Origin: Auanema rhodensis
Taxonomy: Eukaryota; Nematoda; Chromadorea; Rhabditida; Rhabditidae
DNA: 64,000 bases
Assembly (NCBI GenBank): GCA_964057225.1
Contig: OZ059900.1
Coordinates: forward strand, 18,305,638-18,369,637
Direction: 5' to 3'
The notes under the pieces are model-generated. The model was given only the letters and a program-made list of their open reading frames with translations. It was not told where the DNA came from and searched no databases. The translations under genes were made by a program, and so were the position numbers. Each line of letters opens with the position of its first letter. Position 1 is the stretch's first letter. Shown here piece by piece: positions 10,262 to 23,500 of the stretch.

Positions 10262-12313
10262 TATTATGCTGGAAAACCAGTTTTTGGAAATTTCGCTGTA
10301 AACAAGGTTTTGACTTACGATTTCATGTGTTCAAACTCATGCAATGTCAATGAAACCTAGCTCAAAATTGTTCGTACAACGTCTAGTTCCACTTTCACGA
10401 CAAAAAAACAGGGGTTAGAAAATTAAGGAAATTAGCATATTCTGAGGGCACGCCCCTTATGGCTAATATTGATTAAATCGATTTTTGTTCATATGAGTCG
10501 TCAAATACAACGAATTTCAGCGTGTTACGTACTAAAATGAAGCATTTTACATGCTGAACACTAGAAAAATACAAAAACACAGTATTTCCCATGAGAAATA
10601 TTTTATTATGCTGGAAAACCAGTTTTTGGAAATTTCGCTGTAAACAAGGTTTTGACTTACGATTTCATGTGTTCAAACTCATGCAATGTCAATGAAACCT
10701 AGCTCAAAATTGTTCCTACAACGTCTAGTTCCACTTTCACGACAAAAAAACAGGGGTTAGAAAATTAAGGAAATTAGCATATTCTGAGGGCACGCCCTTT
10801 ATGGCTAATATTGATTAAATCGATTTTTGTTCATATGAGTCGTCAAATGCAACGAATTTCAGCGTGTTACATACTAAAATGAAGCATTTTACATGCTGAA
10901 CACTAGAAAAATACAAAAACACAGTATTTCCCATGAGAAATATTTTATTATGCTGGAAAACCAGTTTTTGGAAATTTCGCTGTAAACAAGGTTTTGACTT
11001 ACGATTTCATGTGTTCAAACTCATGCAATGTCAATGAAACCTAGCTCAAAATTGTTCGTACAACGTCTAGTTCCACTTTCACGACAAAAAAACAGGGGTT
11101 AGAAAATTAAGGAAATTAGCATATTCTGAGGGCACGCCCCTTATGGCTAATATTGATTAAATCGATTTTTGTTCATATGAGTCGTCAAATGCAACGAATT
11201 TCAGCGTGTTACATACTAAAATGAAGCATTTTACATGCTGAACACTAGAAAAATACAAAAACACAGTATTTCCCATGAGAATAATTTTATTATGCTGGAA
11301 AACCAGTTTTTGGAAATTTCGCTGTAAACAAGGTTTTGACTTACGATTTCATGTGTTCAAACTCATGCAATGTCAATGAAACCTAGCTCAAAATTGTTCG
11401 TACAACGTCTAGTTCCACTTTCACGACAAAAAAACAGGGGTTAGAAAATTAAGGAAATTAGCATATTCTGAGGGCACGCCCCTTATGGCTAATATTGATT
11501 AAATCGATTTTTGTTCATATGAGTCGTCAAATGCAACGAATTTCAGCGTGTTACATACTAAAATGAAGCATTTTACATGCTGAACACTAGAAAAATACAA
11601 AAACACAGTATTTCCCATGAGAAATATTTTATTATGCTGGAAAACCAGTTTTTGGAAATTTCGCTGTAAACAAGGTTTTGACTTACGATTTCATGTGTTC
11701 AAACTCATGCAATGTCAATGAAACCTAGCTCAAAATTGTTCGTACAACGACTAGTTCCACTTTCACGACAAAAAAACAGGGGTTAGAAAATTAAGGAAAT
11801 TAGCATATTCTGAGGGCACGCCCCTTATGGCTAATATTGATTAAATCGATTTTTGTTCATATGAGTCGTCAAATGCAACGAATTTCAGCGTGTTACATAC
11901 TAAAATGAAGCATTTTACATGCTGAACACTAGAAAAATACAAAAACACAGTATTTCCCATGAGAAATATTTTATTATGCTGGAAAACCAGTTTTTGGAAA
12001 TTTCGCTGTAAACAAGGTTTTGACTTACGATTTCATGTGTTCAAACTCATGCAATGTCAATGAAACCTAGCTCAAAATTGTTCGTACAACATCTAGTTCC
12101 ACTTTCACGACAAAAAAACAGGGGTTAGAAAATTAAGGAAATTAGCATATTCTGAGGGCACGCCCCTTATGGCTAATATTGATTAAATCGATTTTTGTTC
12201 ATATGAGTCGTCAAATGCAACGAATTTCAGCGTGTTACATACTAAAATGAAGCATTTTACATGCTGAACACTAGAAAAATACAAAAACACAGTATTTCCC
12301 ATGAGAAATATTT

Positions 12314-14365
12314 TATTATGCTGGAAAACCAGTTTTTGGAAATTTCGCTGTAAACAAGGTTTTGACTTACGATTTCATGTGTTCAAACTCATGCAATGTC
12401 AATGAAACCTAGCTCAAAATTGTTCGTACAACGACTAGTTCCACTTTCACGACAAAAAAACAGGGGTTAGAAAATTAAGGAAATTAGCATATTCTGAGGG
12501 CACGCCCCTTATGGCTAATATTGATTAAATCGATTTTTGTTCATATGAGTCGTCAAATGCAACGAATTTCAGCGTGTTACATACTAAAATGAAGCATTTT
12601 ACATGCTGAACACTAGAAAAATACAAAAACACAGTATTTCCCATGAGAAATATTTTATTATGCTGGAAAACCAGTTTTTGAAAATTTCGCTGTAAACAAG
12701 GTTTTGACTTACGATTTCATGTGTTCAAACTCATGCAATGTCAATGAAACCTAGCTCAAAATTGTTCCTACAACGTCTAGTTCCACTTTCACGACAAAAA
12801 AACAGGGGTTAGAAAATTAAGGAAATTAGCATATTCTGAGGGCACGCCCTTTATGGCTAATATTGATTAAATCGATTTTTGTTCATATGAGTCGTCAAAT
12901 GCAACGAATTTCAGCGTGTTACATACTAAAATGAAGCATTTTACATGCTGAACACTAGAAAAATACAAAAACACAGTATTTCCCATGAGAAATATTTTAT
13001 TATGCTGGAAAACCAGTTTTTGGAAATTTCGCTGTAAACAAGGTTTTGACTTACGATTTCATGTGTTCAAACTCATGCAATGTCAATGAAACCTAGCTCA
13101 AAATTGTTCGTACAACGACTAGTTCCACTTTCACGACAAAAAAACAGGGGTTAGAAAATTAAGGAAATTAGCATATTCTGAGGGCACGCCCCTTATGGCT
13201 AATATTGATTAAATCGATTTTTGTTCATATGAGTCGTCAAATGCAACGAATTTCAGCGTGTTACATACTAAAATGAAGCATTTTACATGCTGAACACTAG
13301 AAAAATACAAAAACACAGTATTTCCCATGAGAAATATTTTATTATGCTGGAAAACCAGTTTTTGAAAATTTCGCTGTAAACAAGGTTTTGACTTACGATT
13401 TCATGTGTTCAAACTCATGCAATGTCAATGAAACCTAGCTCAAAATTGTTCCTACAACGTCTAGTTCCACTTTCACGACAAAAAAACAGGGGTTAGAAAA
13501 TTAAGGAAATTAGCATATTCTGAGGGCACGCCCTTTATGGCTAATATTGATTAAATCGATTTTTGTTCATATGAGTCGTCAAATGCAACGAATTTCAGCG
13601 TGTTACATACTAAAATGAAGCATTTTACATGCTGAACACTAGAAAAATACAAAAACACAGTATTTCCCATGAGAAATATTTTATTATGCTGGAAAACCAG
13701 TTTTTGGAAATTTCGCTGTAAACAAGGTTTTGACTTACGATTTCATGTGTTCAAACTCATGCAATGTCAATGAAACCTAGCTCAAAATTGTTCGTACAAC
13801 GACTAGTTCCACTTTCACGACAAAAAAACAGGGGTTAGAAAATTAAGGAAATTAGCATATTCTGAGGGCACGCCCCTTATGGCTAATATTGATTAAATCG
13901 ATTTTTGTTCATATGAGTCGTCAAATGCAACGAATTTCAGCGTGTTACATACTAAAATGAAGCATTTTACATGCTGAACACTAGAAAAATACAAAAACAC
14001 AGTATTTCCCATGAGAAATATTTTATTATGCTGGAAAACCAGTTTTTGAAAATTTCGCTGTAAACAAGGTTTTGACTTACGATTTCATGTGTTCAAACTC
14101 ATGCAATGTCAATGAAACCTAGCTCAAAATTGTTCCTACAACGTCTAGTTCCACTTTCACGACAAAAAAACAGGGGTTAGAAAATTAAGGAAATTAGCAT
14201 ATTCTGAGGGCACGCCCTTTATGGCTAATATTGATTAAATCGATTTTTGTTCATATGAGTCGTCAAATGCAACGAATTTCAGCGTGTTACATACTAAAAT
14301 GAAGCATTTTACATGCTGAACACTAGAAAAATACAAAAACACAGTATTTCCCATGAGAAATATTT
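12314..14365. repeat. Run of three T121A / G26A dimers (M37-M42)
   Basis: A 684-bp dimer, made of a T121A monomer (ACGACTAG) followed by a G26A monomer with TCCT spacer and C195T, is repeated three times at 12314, 12998 and 13682. The homologous stretch in the second long segment (22577-23944) has only two copies. Copy-number change of a dimer inside an otherwise colinear segment is the expected product of local unequal exchange. Confidence 0.88.
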
Positions 14366-14707
14366 TATTATGCTGGAAAACCAGTTTTTGGAAATTTCGC
14401 TGTAAACAAGGTTTTGACTTACGATTTCATGTGTTCAAACTCATGCAATGTCAATGAAACCTAGCTCAAAATTGTTCGTACAACGTCTAGTTCCACTTTC
14501 ACGACAAAAAAACAGGGGTTAGAAAATTAAGGAAATTAGCATATTCTGAGGGCACGCCCCTTATGGCTAATATTGATTAAATCGATTTTTGTTCATATGA
14601 GTCGTCAAATGCAACGAATTTCAGCGTGTTACATACTAAAATGAAGCATTTTACATGCTGAACACTAGAAAAATACAAAAACACAGTATTTCCCATGAGA
14701 ATAATTT

Positions 14708-17700
14708 TATTATGCTGGAAAACCAGTTTTTGGAAATTTCGCTGTAAACAAGGTTTTGACTTACGATTTCATGTGTTCAAACTCATGCAATGTCAATGAA
14801 ACCTAGCTCAAAATTGTTCGTACAACGTCTAGTTCCACTTTCACGACAAAAAAACAGGGGTTAGAAAATTAAGGAAATTAGCATATTCTGAGGGCACGCC
14901 CCTTATGGCTAATATTGATTAAATCGATTTTTGTTCATATGAGTCGTCAAATGCAACGAATTTCAGCGTGTTACATACTAAAATGAAGCATTTTACATGC
15001 TGAACACTAGAAAAATACAAAAACACAGTATTTCCCATGAGAAATATTTTATTATGCTGGAAAACCAGTTTTTGGAAATTTCGCTGTAAACAAGGTTTTG
15101 ACTTACGATTTCATGTGTTCAAACTCATGCAATGTCAATGAAACCTAGCTCAAAATTGTTCCTACAACGTCTAGTTCCACTTTCACGACAAAAAAACAGG
15201 GGTTAGAAAATTAAGGAAATTAGCATATTCTGAGGGCACGCCCTTTATGGCTAATATTGATTAAATCGATTTTTGTTCATATGAGTCGTCAAATGCAACG
15301 AATTTCAGCGTGTTACATACTAAAATGAAGCATTTCACATGCTGAACACTAGAAAAATACAAAAACACAGTATTTCCCATGAGAAATATTTTATTATGCT
15401 GGAAAACCAGTTTTTGGAAATTTCGCTGTAAACAAGGTTTTGACTTACGATTTCATGTGTTCAAACTCATGCAATGTCAATGAAACCTAGCTCAAAATTG
15501 TTCGTACAACGTCTGGTTCCACTTTCACGACAAAAAAACAGGGGTTAGAAAATTAAGGAAATTAGCATATTCTGAGGGCACGCCCCTTATGGCTAATATT
15601 GATTAAATCGATTTTTGTTCATATGAGTCGTCAAATGCAACGAATTTCAGCGTGTTACATACTAAAATGAAGCATTTTACATGCTGAACACTAGAAAAGT
15701 ACAAAAACACAGTATTTCCCATGAGAAATATTTTATTATGCTGGAAAACCAGTTTTTGGAAATTTCGCTGTAAACAAGGTTTTGACTTACGATTTCATGT
15801 GTTCAAACTCATGCAATGTCAATGAAACCTAGCTCAAAATTGTTCGTACAACGTCTAGTTCCACTTTCACGACAAAAAAACAGGGGTTAGAAAATTAAGG
15901 AAATTAGCATATTCTGAGGGCACGCCCCCTTATGGCTAATATTGATTAAATCGATTTTTGTTCATATGAGTCGTCAAATGCAACGAATTTCAGCGTGTTA
16001 CATACTAAAATGAAGCATTTTACATGCTGAACACTAGAAAAATACAAAAACACAGTAATACCCATGAGAAATATTTTATTATGCTGGAAAACCAGTTTTT
16101 GGAAATTTCGCTGTAAACAAGGTTTTGACTTACGATTTCATGTGTTTAAACTCATGCAATGTCAATGAAACCTAGCTCAAAATTGTTAATACAATGTCTA
16201 GTTCCACTTTCACGACAAAAAAACAGGGGTTAGAAAATTAAGGAAATTAGCATATTCTGAGGGCACGCCCTTTATGGCTAATATTGATTAAATCGATTTT
16301 TGTTCATATGAGTCGTCAAATGCAACGAATTTCAGCGTGTTACATACTAAAATGAAGCATTTTACATGCTGAACACTAGAAAAATACAAAAACACAGTAT
16401 TTCCCATGAGAATAATTTTATTATGCTGGAAAACCAGTTTTTGGAAATTTCGCTGTAAACAAGGTTTTGACTTACGATTTCATGTGTTCAAACTCATGCA
16501 ATGTCAATGAAACCTAGCTCAAAATTGTTCGTACAACGTCTAGTTCCACTTTCACGACAAAAAAACAGGGGTTAGAAAATTAAGGAAATTAGCATATTCT
16601 GAGGGCACGCCCCTTATGGCTAATATTGATTAAATCGATTTTTGTTCATATGAGTCGTCAAATGCAACGAATTTCAGCGTGTTACATACTAAAATGAAGC
16701 ATTTTACATGCTGAACACTAGAAAAATACAAAAACACAGTATTTCCCATGAGAAATATTTTATTATGCTGGAAAACCAGTTTTTGGAAATTTCGCTGTAA
16801 ACAAGGTTTTGACTTACGATTTCATGTGTTCAAACTCATGCAATGTCAATGAAACCTAGCTCAAAATTGTTCCTACAACGTCTAGTTCCACTTTCACGAC
16901 AAAAAAACAGGGGTTAGAAAATTAAGGAAATTAGCATATTCTGAGGGCACGCCCTTTATGGCTAATATTGATTAAATCGATTTTTGTTCATATGAGTCGT
17001 CAAATGCAACGAATTTCAGCGTGTTACATACTAAAATGAAGCATTTCACATGCTGAACACTAGAAAAATACAAAAACACAGTATTTCCCATGAGAAATAT
17101 TTTATTATGCTGGAAAACCAGTTTTTGGAAATTTCGCTGTAAACAAGGTTTTGACTTACGATTTCATGTGTTCAAACTCATGCAATGTCAATGAAACCTA
17201 GCTCAAAATTGTTCGTACAACGTCTGGTTCCACTTTCACGACAAAAAAACAGGGGTTAGAAAATTAAGGAAATTAGCATATTCTGAGGGCACGCCCCTTA
17301 TGGCTAATATTGATTAAATCGATTTTTGTTCATATGAGTCGTCAAATGCAACGAATTTCAGCGTGTTACATACTAAAATGAAGCATTTTACATGCTGAAC
17401 ACTAGAAAAGTACAAAAACACAGTATTTCCCATGAGAAATATTTTATTATGCTGGAAAACCAGTTTTTGGAAATTTCGCTGTAAACAAGGTTTTGACTTA
17501 CGATTTCATGTGTTCAAACTCATGCAATGTCAATGAAACCTAGCTCAAAATTGTTCGTACAACGTCTAGTTCCACTTTCACGACAAAAAAACAGGGGTTA
17601 GAAAATTAAGGAAATTAGCATATTCTGAGGGCACGCCCCCTTATGGCTAATATTGATTAAATCGATTTTTGTTCATATGAGTCGTCAAATGCAACGAATT

Positions 17701-18129
17701 TCAGCGTGTTACATACTAAAATGAAGCATTTTACATGCTGAACACTAGAAAAATACAAAAACACAGTAATACCCATGAGAAATATTTTATTATGCTGGAA
17801 AACCAGTTTTTGGAAATTTCGCTGTAAACAAGGTTTTGACTTACGATTTCATGTGTTTAAACTCATGCAATGTCAATGAAACCTAGCTCAAAATTGTTAA
17901 TACAATGTCTAGTTCCACTTTCACGACAAAAAAACAGGGGTTAGAAAATTAAGGAAATTAGCATATTCTGAGGGCACGCCCTTTATGGCTAATATTGATT
18001 AAATCGATTTTTGTTCATATGAGTCGTCAAATGCAACGAATTTCAGCGTGTTACATACTAAAATGAAGCATTTTACATGCTGAACACTAGAAAAATACAA
18101 AAACACAGTATTTCCCATGAGAAATATTT
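14708..18129. repeat. Pentamer module, tandem copies 2 and 3 (M44-M48, M49-M53)
   Basis: Two 1711-bp copies are adjacent, 14708-16418 and 16419-18129. Both contain a monomer with A124G and also A308G (GAAAAGTAC; M46, M51), a change absent from the equivalent monomer M74 of the second long segment and from M3. The tandem pentamer duplication therefore happened after A308G arose in this segment. The two copies differ at the 3' end of the last monomer: M48 ends GAATAATTTT, M53 ends GAAATATTTT. That makes M48 the crossover monomer. Confidence 0.88.
16077..16418. repeat. Hybrid monomer M48 at an unequal-crossover junction
   Basis: The 5' part carries C71T, the TAAT spacer with C119T, and C195T (base 16271), as in M53, M55, M76 and M78. 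The 3' end carries the 337-338 AT-to-TA change (bases 16413-16414), otherwise found in M33, M43, M63, M71, M133 and M137. No other C71T monomer has that end. M43 is followed by M44, and M48 by M49, which is equivalent to M44. So M48 is what an exchange between an M53-type and an M43-type monomer five units apart would leave. The crossover lies between 16272 and 16412. Confidence 0.82.
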
Positions 18130-18814
18130 TATTATGCTGGAAAACCAGTTTTTGGAAATTTCGCTGTAAACAAGGTTTTGACTTACGATTTCATGTGTTC
18201 AAACTCATGCAATGTCAATGAAACCTAGCTCAAAATTGTTCGTACAACGTCTAGTTCCACTTTCACGACAAAAAAACAGGGGTTAGAAAATTAAGGAAAT
18301 TAGCATATTCTGAGGGCACGCCCCCTTATGGCTAATATTGATTAAATCGATTTTTGTTCATATGAGTCGTCAAATGCAACGAATTTCAGCGTGTTACATA
18401 CTAAAATGAAGCATTTTACATGCTGAACACTAGAAAAATACAAAAACACAGTAATACCCATGAGAAATATTTTATTATGCTGGAAAACCAGTTTTTGGAA
18501 ATTTCGCTGTAAACAAGGTTTTGACTTACGATTTCATGTGTTTAAACTCATGCAATGTCAATGAAACCTAGCTCAAAATTGTTAATACAATGTCTAGTTC
18601 CACTTTCACGACAAAAAAACAGGGGTTAGAAAATTAAGGAAATTAGCATATTCTGAGGGCACGCCCTTTATGGCTAATATTGATTAAATCGATTTTTGTT
18701 CATATGAGTCGTCAAATGCAACGAATTTCAGCGTGTTACATACTAAAATGAAGCATTTTACATGCTGAACACTAGAAAAATACAAAAACACAGTATTTCC
18801 CATGAGAAATATTT
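17445..18814. repeat. Five-C / C71T dimer, two copies (M52-M53, M54-M55)
   Basis: A 685-bp dimer occurs twice at 17445 and 18130. It is a five-C monomer ending GTAATACCC followed by a C71T monomer with TAAT spacer and C195T. The same doubled dimer is at 25313-26682 in the second long segment, so this doubling predates the long duplication. Only the first member of each pair carries the extra C, giving a 343+342 length pattern. Confidence 0.88.
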
Positions 18815-19156
18815 TATTATGCTGGAAAACCAGTTTTTGGAAATTTCGCTGTAAACAAGGTTTTGACTTACGATTTCATGTGTTCAAACTCATGCAATGT
18901 CAATGAAACCTAGCTCAAAATTGTTCGTACAACGTCTAGTTCCACTTTCACGACTAAAAAACAGGGGTTAGAAAATTAAGGAAATTAGCATATTCTGAGG
19001 GCACGCCCCTTATGGCTAATATTGATTAAATCGATTTTTGTTCATATGAGTCGTCAAATGCAACGAATTTCAGCGTGTTACATACTAAAATGAAGCATTT
19101 TACATGCTGAACACTAGAAAAATACAAAAACACAGTATTTCCCATGAGAAATATTT

Positions 19157-20524
19157 TATTATGCTGGAAAACCAGTTTTTGGAAATTTCGCTGTAAACAA
19201 GGTTTTGACTTACGATTTCATGTGTTCAAACTCATGCAATGTCAATGAAACCCAGCTCAAAATTGTTCGTACAACGTCTAGTTCCACTTTCACGACAAAA
19301 AAACAGGGGTTAGAAAATTAAGGAAATTAGCATATTCTGAGGGCACGCCCCTTATGGCTAATATTGATTAAATCGATTTTTGTTCATATGAGTCGTCAAA
19401 TGCAACGAATTTCAGCGTGTTACATACTAAAATAAAGCATTTTACATGCTGAACACTAGAAAAATACAAAAACACAGTATTTCCCATGAGAAATATTTTA
19501 TTATGCTGGAAAACCAGTTTTTGGAAATTTCGCTGTAAACAAGGTTTTGACTTACGATTTCATGTGTTCAAACTCATGCAATGTCAATGAAACCTAGCTC
19601 AAAATTGTTCGTACAACGTCTAGTTCCACTTTCACGACAAAAAAACAGGGGTTAGAAAATTAAGGAAATTAGCATATTCTGAGGGCACGCCCCTTATGGC
19701 TAATATTGATTAAATCGATTTTTGTTCATATGAGTCGTCAAATGCAACGAATTTCAGCGTGTTACATACTAAAATGAAGCATTTTACATGCTGAACACTA
19801 GAAAAATACAAAAACACAGTATTTCCCATGAGAAATATTTTATTATGCTGGAAAACCAGTTTTTGGAAATTTCGCTGTAAACAAGGTTTTGACTTACGAT
19901 TTCATGTGTTCAAACTCATGCAATGTCAATGAAACCCAGCTCAAAATTGTTCGTACAACGTCTAGTTCCACTTTCACGACAAAAAAACAGGGGTTAGAAA
20001 ATTAAGGAAATTAGCATATTCTGAGGGCACGCCCCTTATGGCTAATATTGATTAAATCGATTTTTGTTCATATGAGTCGTCAAATGCAACGAATTTCAGC
20101 GTGTTACATACTAAAAAGAAGCATTTTACATGCTGAACACTAGAAAAATACAAAAACACAGTATTTCCCATGAGAAATATTTTATTATGCTGGAAAACCA
20201 GTTTTTGGAAATTTCGCTGTAAACAAGGTTTTGACTTACGATTTCATGTGTTCAAACTCATGCAATGTCAATGAAACCTAGCTCAAAATTGTTCGTACAA
20301 CGTCTAGTTCCACTTTCACGACAAAAAAACAGGGGTTAGAAAATTAAGGAAATTAGCATATTCTGAGGGCACGCCCCTTATGGCTAATATTGATTAAATC
20401 GATTTTTGTTCATATGAGTCGTCAAATGCAACGAATTTCAGCGTGTTACATACTAAAATGAAGCATTTTACATGCTGAACACTAGAAAAATACAAAAACA
20501 CAGTATTTCCCATGAGAAATATTT
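19157..20524. repeat. T97C / plain dimer, two copies (M57-M60)
   Basis: T97C monomers (M57, M59) alternate with plain monomers (M58, M60) at 684-bp spacing. M57 has G278A (AAAATAAAGC) whereas M59 has a different change in the same stretch (AAAAAGAAGC, from T277A). The alternation also appears in M83-M86 and M90-M93. M57 is additionally counted as the last monomer of the first long segment. Confidence 0.75.
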
Positions 20525-23500
20525 TATTATGCTGGAAAACCAGTTTTTGAAAATTTCGCTGTAAACAAGGTTTTGACTTACGATTTCATGTGTTCAAACT
20601 CATGCAATGTCAATGAAACCTAGCTCAAAATTGTTCGTACAACGTCTAGTTCCACTTTCACGACAAAAAAACAGGGGTTAGAAAATTAAGGAAATTAGCA
20701 TATTCTGAGGGCACGCCCCTTATGGCTAATATTGATTAAATCGATTTTTGTTCATATGAGTCGTCAAATACAACGAATTTCAGCGTGTTACGTACTAAAA
20801 TGAAGCATTTTACATGCTGAACACTAGAAAAATACAAAAACACAGTATTTCCCATGAGAAATATTTTATTATGCTGGAAAACCAGTTTTTGGAAATTTCG
20901 CTGTAAACAAGGTTTTGACTTACGATTTCATGTGTTCAAACTCATGCAATGTCAATGAAACCTAGCTCAAAATTGTTCCTACAACGTCTAGTTCCACTTT
21001 CACGACAAAAAAACAGGGGTTAGAAAATTAAGGAAATTAGCATATTCTGAGGGCACGCCCTTTATGGCTAATATTGATTAAATCGATTTTTGTTCATATG
21101 AGTCGTCAAATGCAACGAATTTCAGCGTGTTACATACTAAAATGAAGCATTTTACATGCTGAACACTAGAAAAATACAAAAACACAGTATTTCCCATGAG
21201 AAATATTTTATTATGCTGGAAAACCAGTTTTTGGAAATTTCGCTGTAAACAAGGTTTTGACTTACGATTTCATGTGTTCAAACTCATGCAATGTCAATGA
21301 AACCTAGCTCAAAATTGTTCGTACAACGTCTAGTTCCACTTTCACGACAAAAAAACAGGGGTTAGAAAATTAAGGAAATTAGCATATTCTGAGGGCACGC
21401 CCCTTATGGCTAATATTGATTAAATCGATTTTTGTTCATATGAGTCGTCAAATGCAACGAATTTCAGCGTGTTACATACTAAAATGAAGCATTTTACATG
21501 CTGAACACTAGAAAAATACAAAAACACAGTATTTCCCATGAGAATAATTTTATTATGCTGGAAAACCAGTTTTTGGAAATTTCGCTGTAAACAAGGTTTT
21601 GACTTACGATTTCATGTGTTCAAACTCATGCAATGTCAATGAAACCTAGCTCAAAATTGTTCGTACAACGTCTAGTTCCACTTTCACGACAAAAAAACAG
21701 GGGTTAGAAAATTAAGGAAATTAGCATATTCTGAGGGCACGCCCCTTATGGCTAATATTGATTAAATCGATTTTTGTTCATATGAGTCGTCAAATGCAAC
21801 GAATTTCAGCGTGTTACATACTAAAATGAAGCATTTTACATGCTGAACACTAGAAAAATACAAAAACACAGTATTTCCCATGAGAAATATTTTATTATGC
21901 TGGAAAACCAGTTTTTGGAAATTTCGCTGTAAACAAGGTTTTGACTTACGATTTCATGTGTTCAAACTCATGCAATGTCAATGAAACCTAGCTCAAAATT
22001 GTTCGTACAACGACTAGTTCCACTTTCACGACAAAAAAACAGGGGTTAGAAAATTAAGGAAATTAGCATATTCTGAGGGCACGCCCCTTATGGCTAATAT
22101 TGATTAAATCGATTTTTGTTCATATGAGTCGTCAAATGCAACGAATTTCAGCGTGTTACATACTAAAATGAAGCATTTTACATGCTGAACACTAGAAAAA
22201 TACAAAAACACAGTATTTCCCATGAGAAATATTTTATTATGCTGGAAAACCAGTTTTTGGAAATTTCGCTGTAAACAAGGTTTTGACTTACGATTTCATG
22301 TGTTCAAACTCATGCAATGTCAATGAAACCTAGCTCAAAATTGTTCGTACAACGTCTAGTTCCACTTTCACGACAAAAAAACAGGGGTTAGAAAATTAAG
22401 GAAATTAGCATATTCTGAGGGCACGCCCCTTATGGCTAATATTGATTAAATCGATTTTTGTTCATATGAGTCGTCAAATGCAACGAATTTCAGCGTGTTA
22501 CATACTAAAATGAAGCATTTTACATGCTGAACACTAGAAAAATACAAAAACACAGTATTTCCCATGAGAAATATTTTATTATGCTGGAAAACCAGTTTTT
22601 GGAAATTTCGCTGTAAACAAGGTTTTGACTTACGATTTCATGTGTTCAAACTCATGCAATGTCAATGAAACCTAGCTCAAAATTGTTCGTACAACGACTA
22701 GTTCCACTTTCACGACAAAAAAACAGGGGTTAGAAAATTAAGGAAATTAGCATATTCTGAGGGCACGCCCCTTATGGCTAATATTGATTAAATCGATTTT
22801 TGTTCATATGAGTCGTCAAATGCAACGAATTTCAGCGTGTTACATACTAAAATGAAGCATTTTACATGCTGAACACTAGAAAAATACAAAAACACAGTAT
22901 TTCCCATGAGAAATATTTTATTATGCTGGAAAACCAGTTTTTGAAAATTTCGCTGTAAACAAGGTTTTGACTTACGATTTCATGTGTTCAAACTCATGCA
23001 ATGTCAATGAAACCTAGCTCAAAATTGTTCCTACAACGTCTAGTTCCACTTTCACGACAAAAAAACAGGGGTTAGAAAATTAAGGAAATTAGCATATTCT
23101 GAGGGCACGCCCTTTATGGCTAATATTGATTAAATCGATTTTTGTTCATATGAGTCGTCAAATGCAACGAATTTCAGCGTGTTACATACTAAAATGAAGC
23201 ATTTTACATGCTGAACACTAGAAAAATACAAAAACACAGTATTTCCCATGAGAAATATTTTATTATGCTGGAAAACCAGTTTTTGGAAATTTCGCTGTAA
23301 ACAAGGTTTTGACTTACGATTTCATGTGTTCAAACTCATGCAATGTCAATGAAACCTAGCTCAAAATTGTTCGTACAACGACTAGTTCCACTTTCACGAC
23401 AAAAAAACAGGGGTTAGAAAATTAAGGAAATTAGCATATTCTGAGGGCACGCCCCTTATGGCTAATATTGATTAAATCGATTTTTGTTCATATGAGTCGT

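Larger units (their letters stand above)
10262..19498. repeat. Long higher-order segment, expanded copy (M31-M57)
   Basis: This 27-monomer segment reappears at 20525-27366 as 20 monomers in the same order. It opens with the rare pair G246A plus A268G (M31). It then holds a TCCT/C195T monomer, a monomer ending GAATAATTTT, T121A monomers alternating with plain or G26A/TCCT types, the 1711-bp pentamer, the five-C/C71T dimers, an A141T monomer and a T97C plus G278A monomer (M57). The seven extra monomers relative to the other copy are one additional T121A/G26A dimer (13682-14365) and one additional pentamer (14708-16418). M36 has a private AACATCTAG. Confidence 0.85.
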
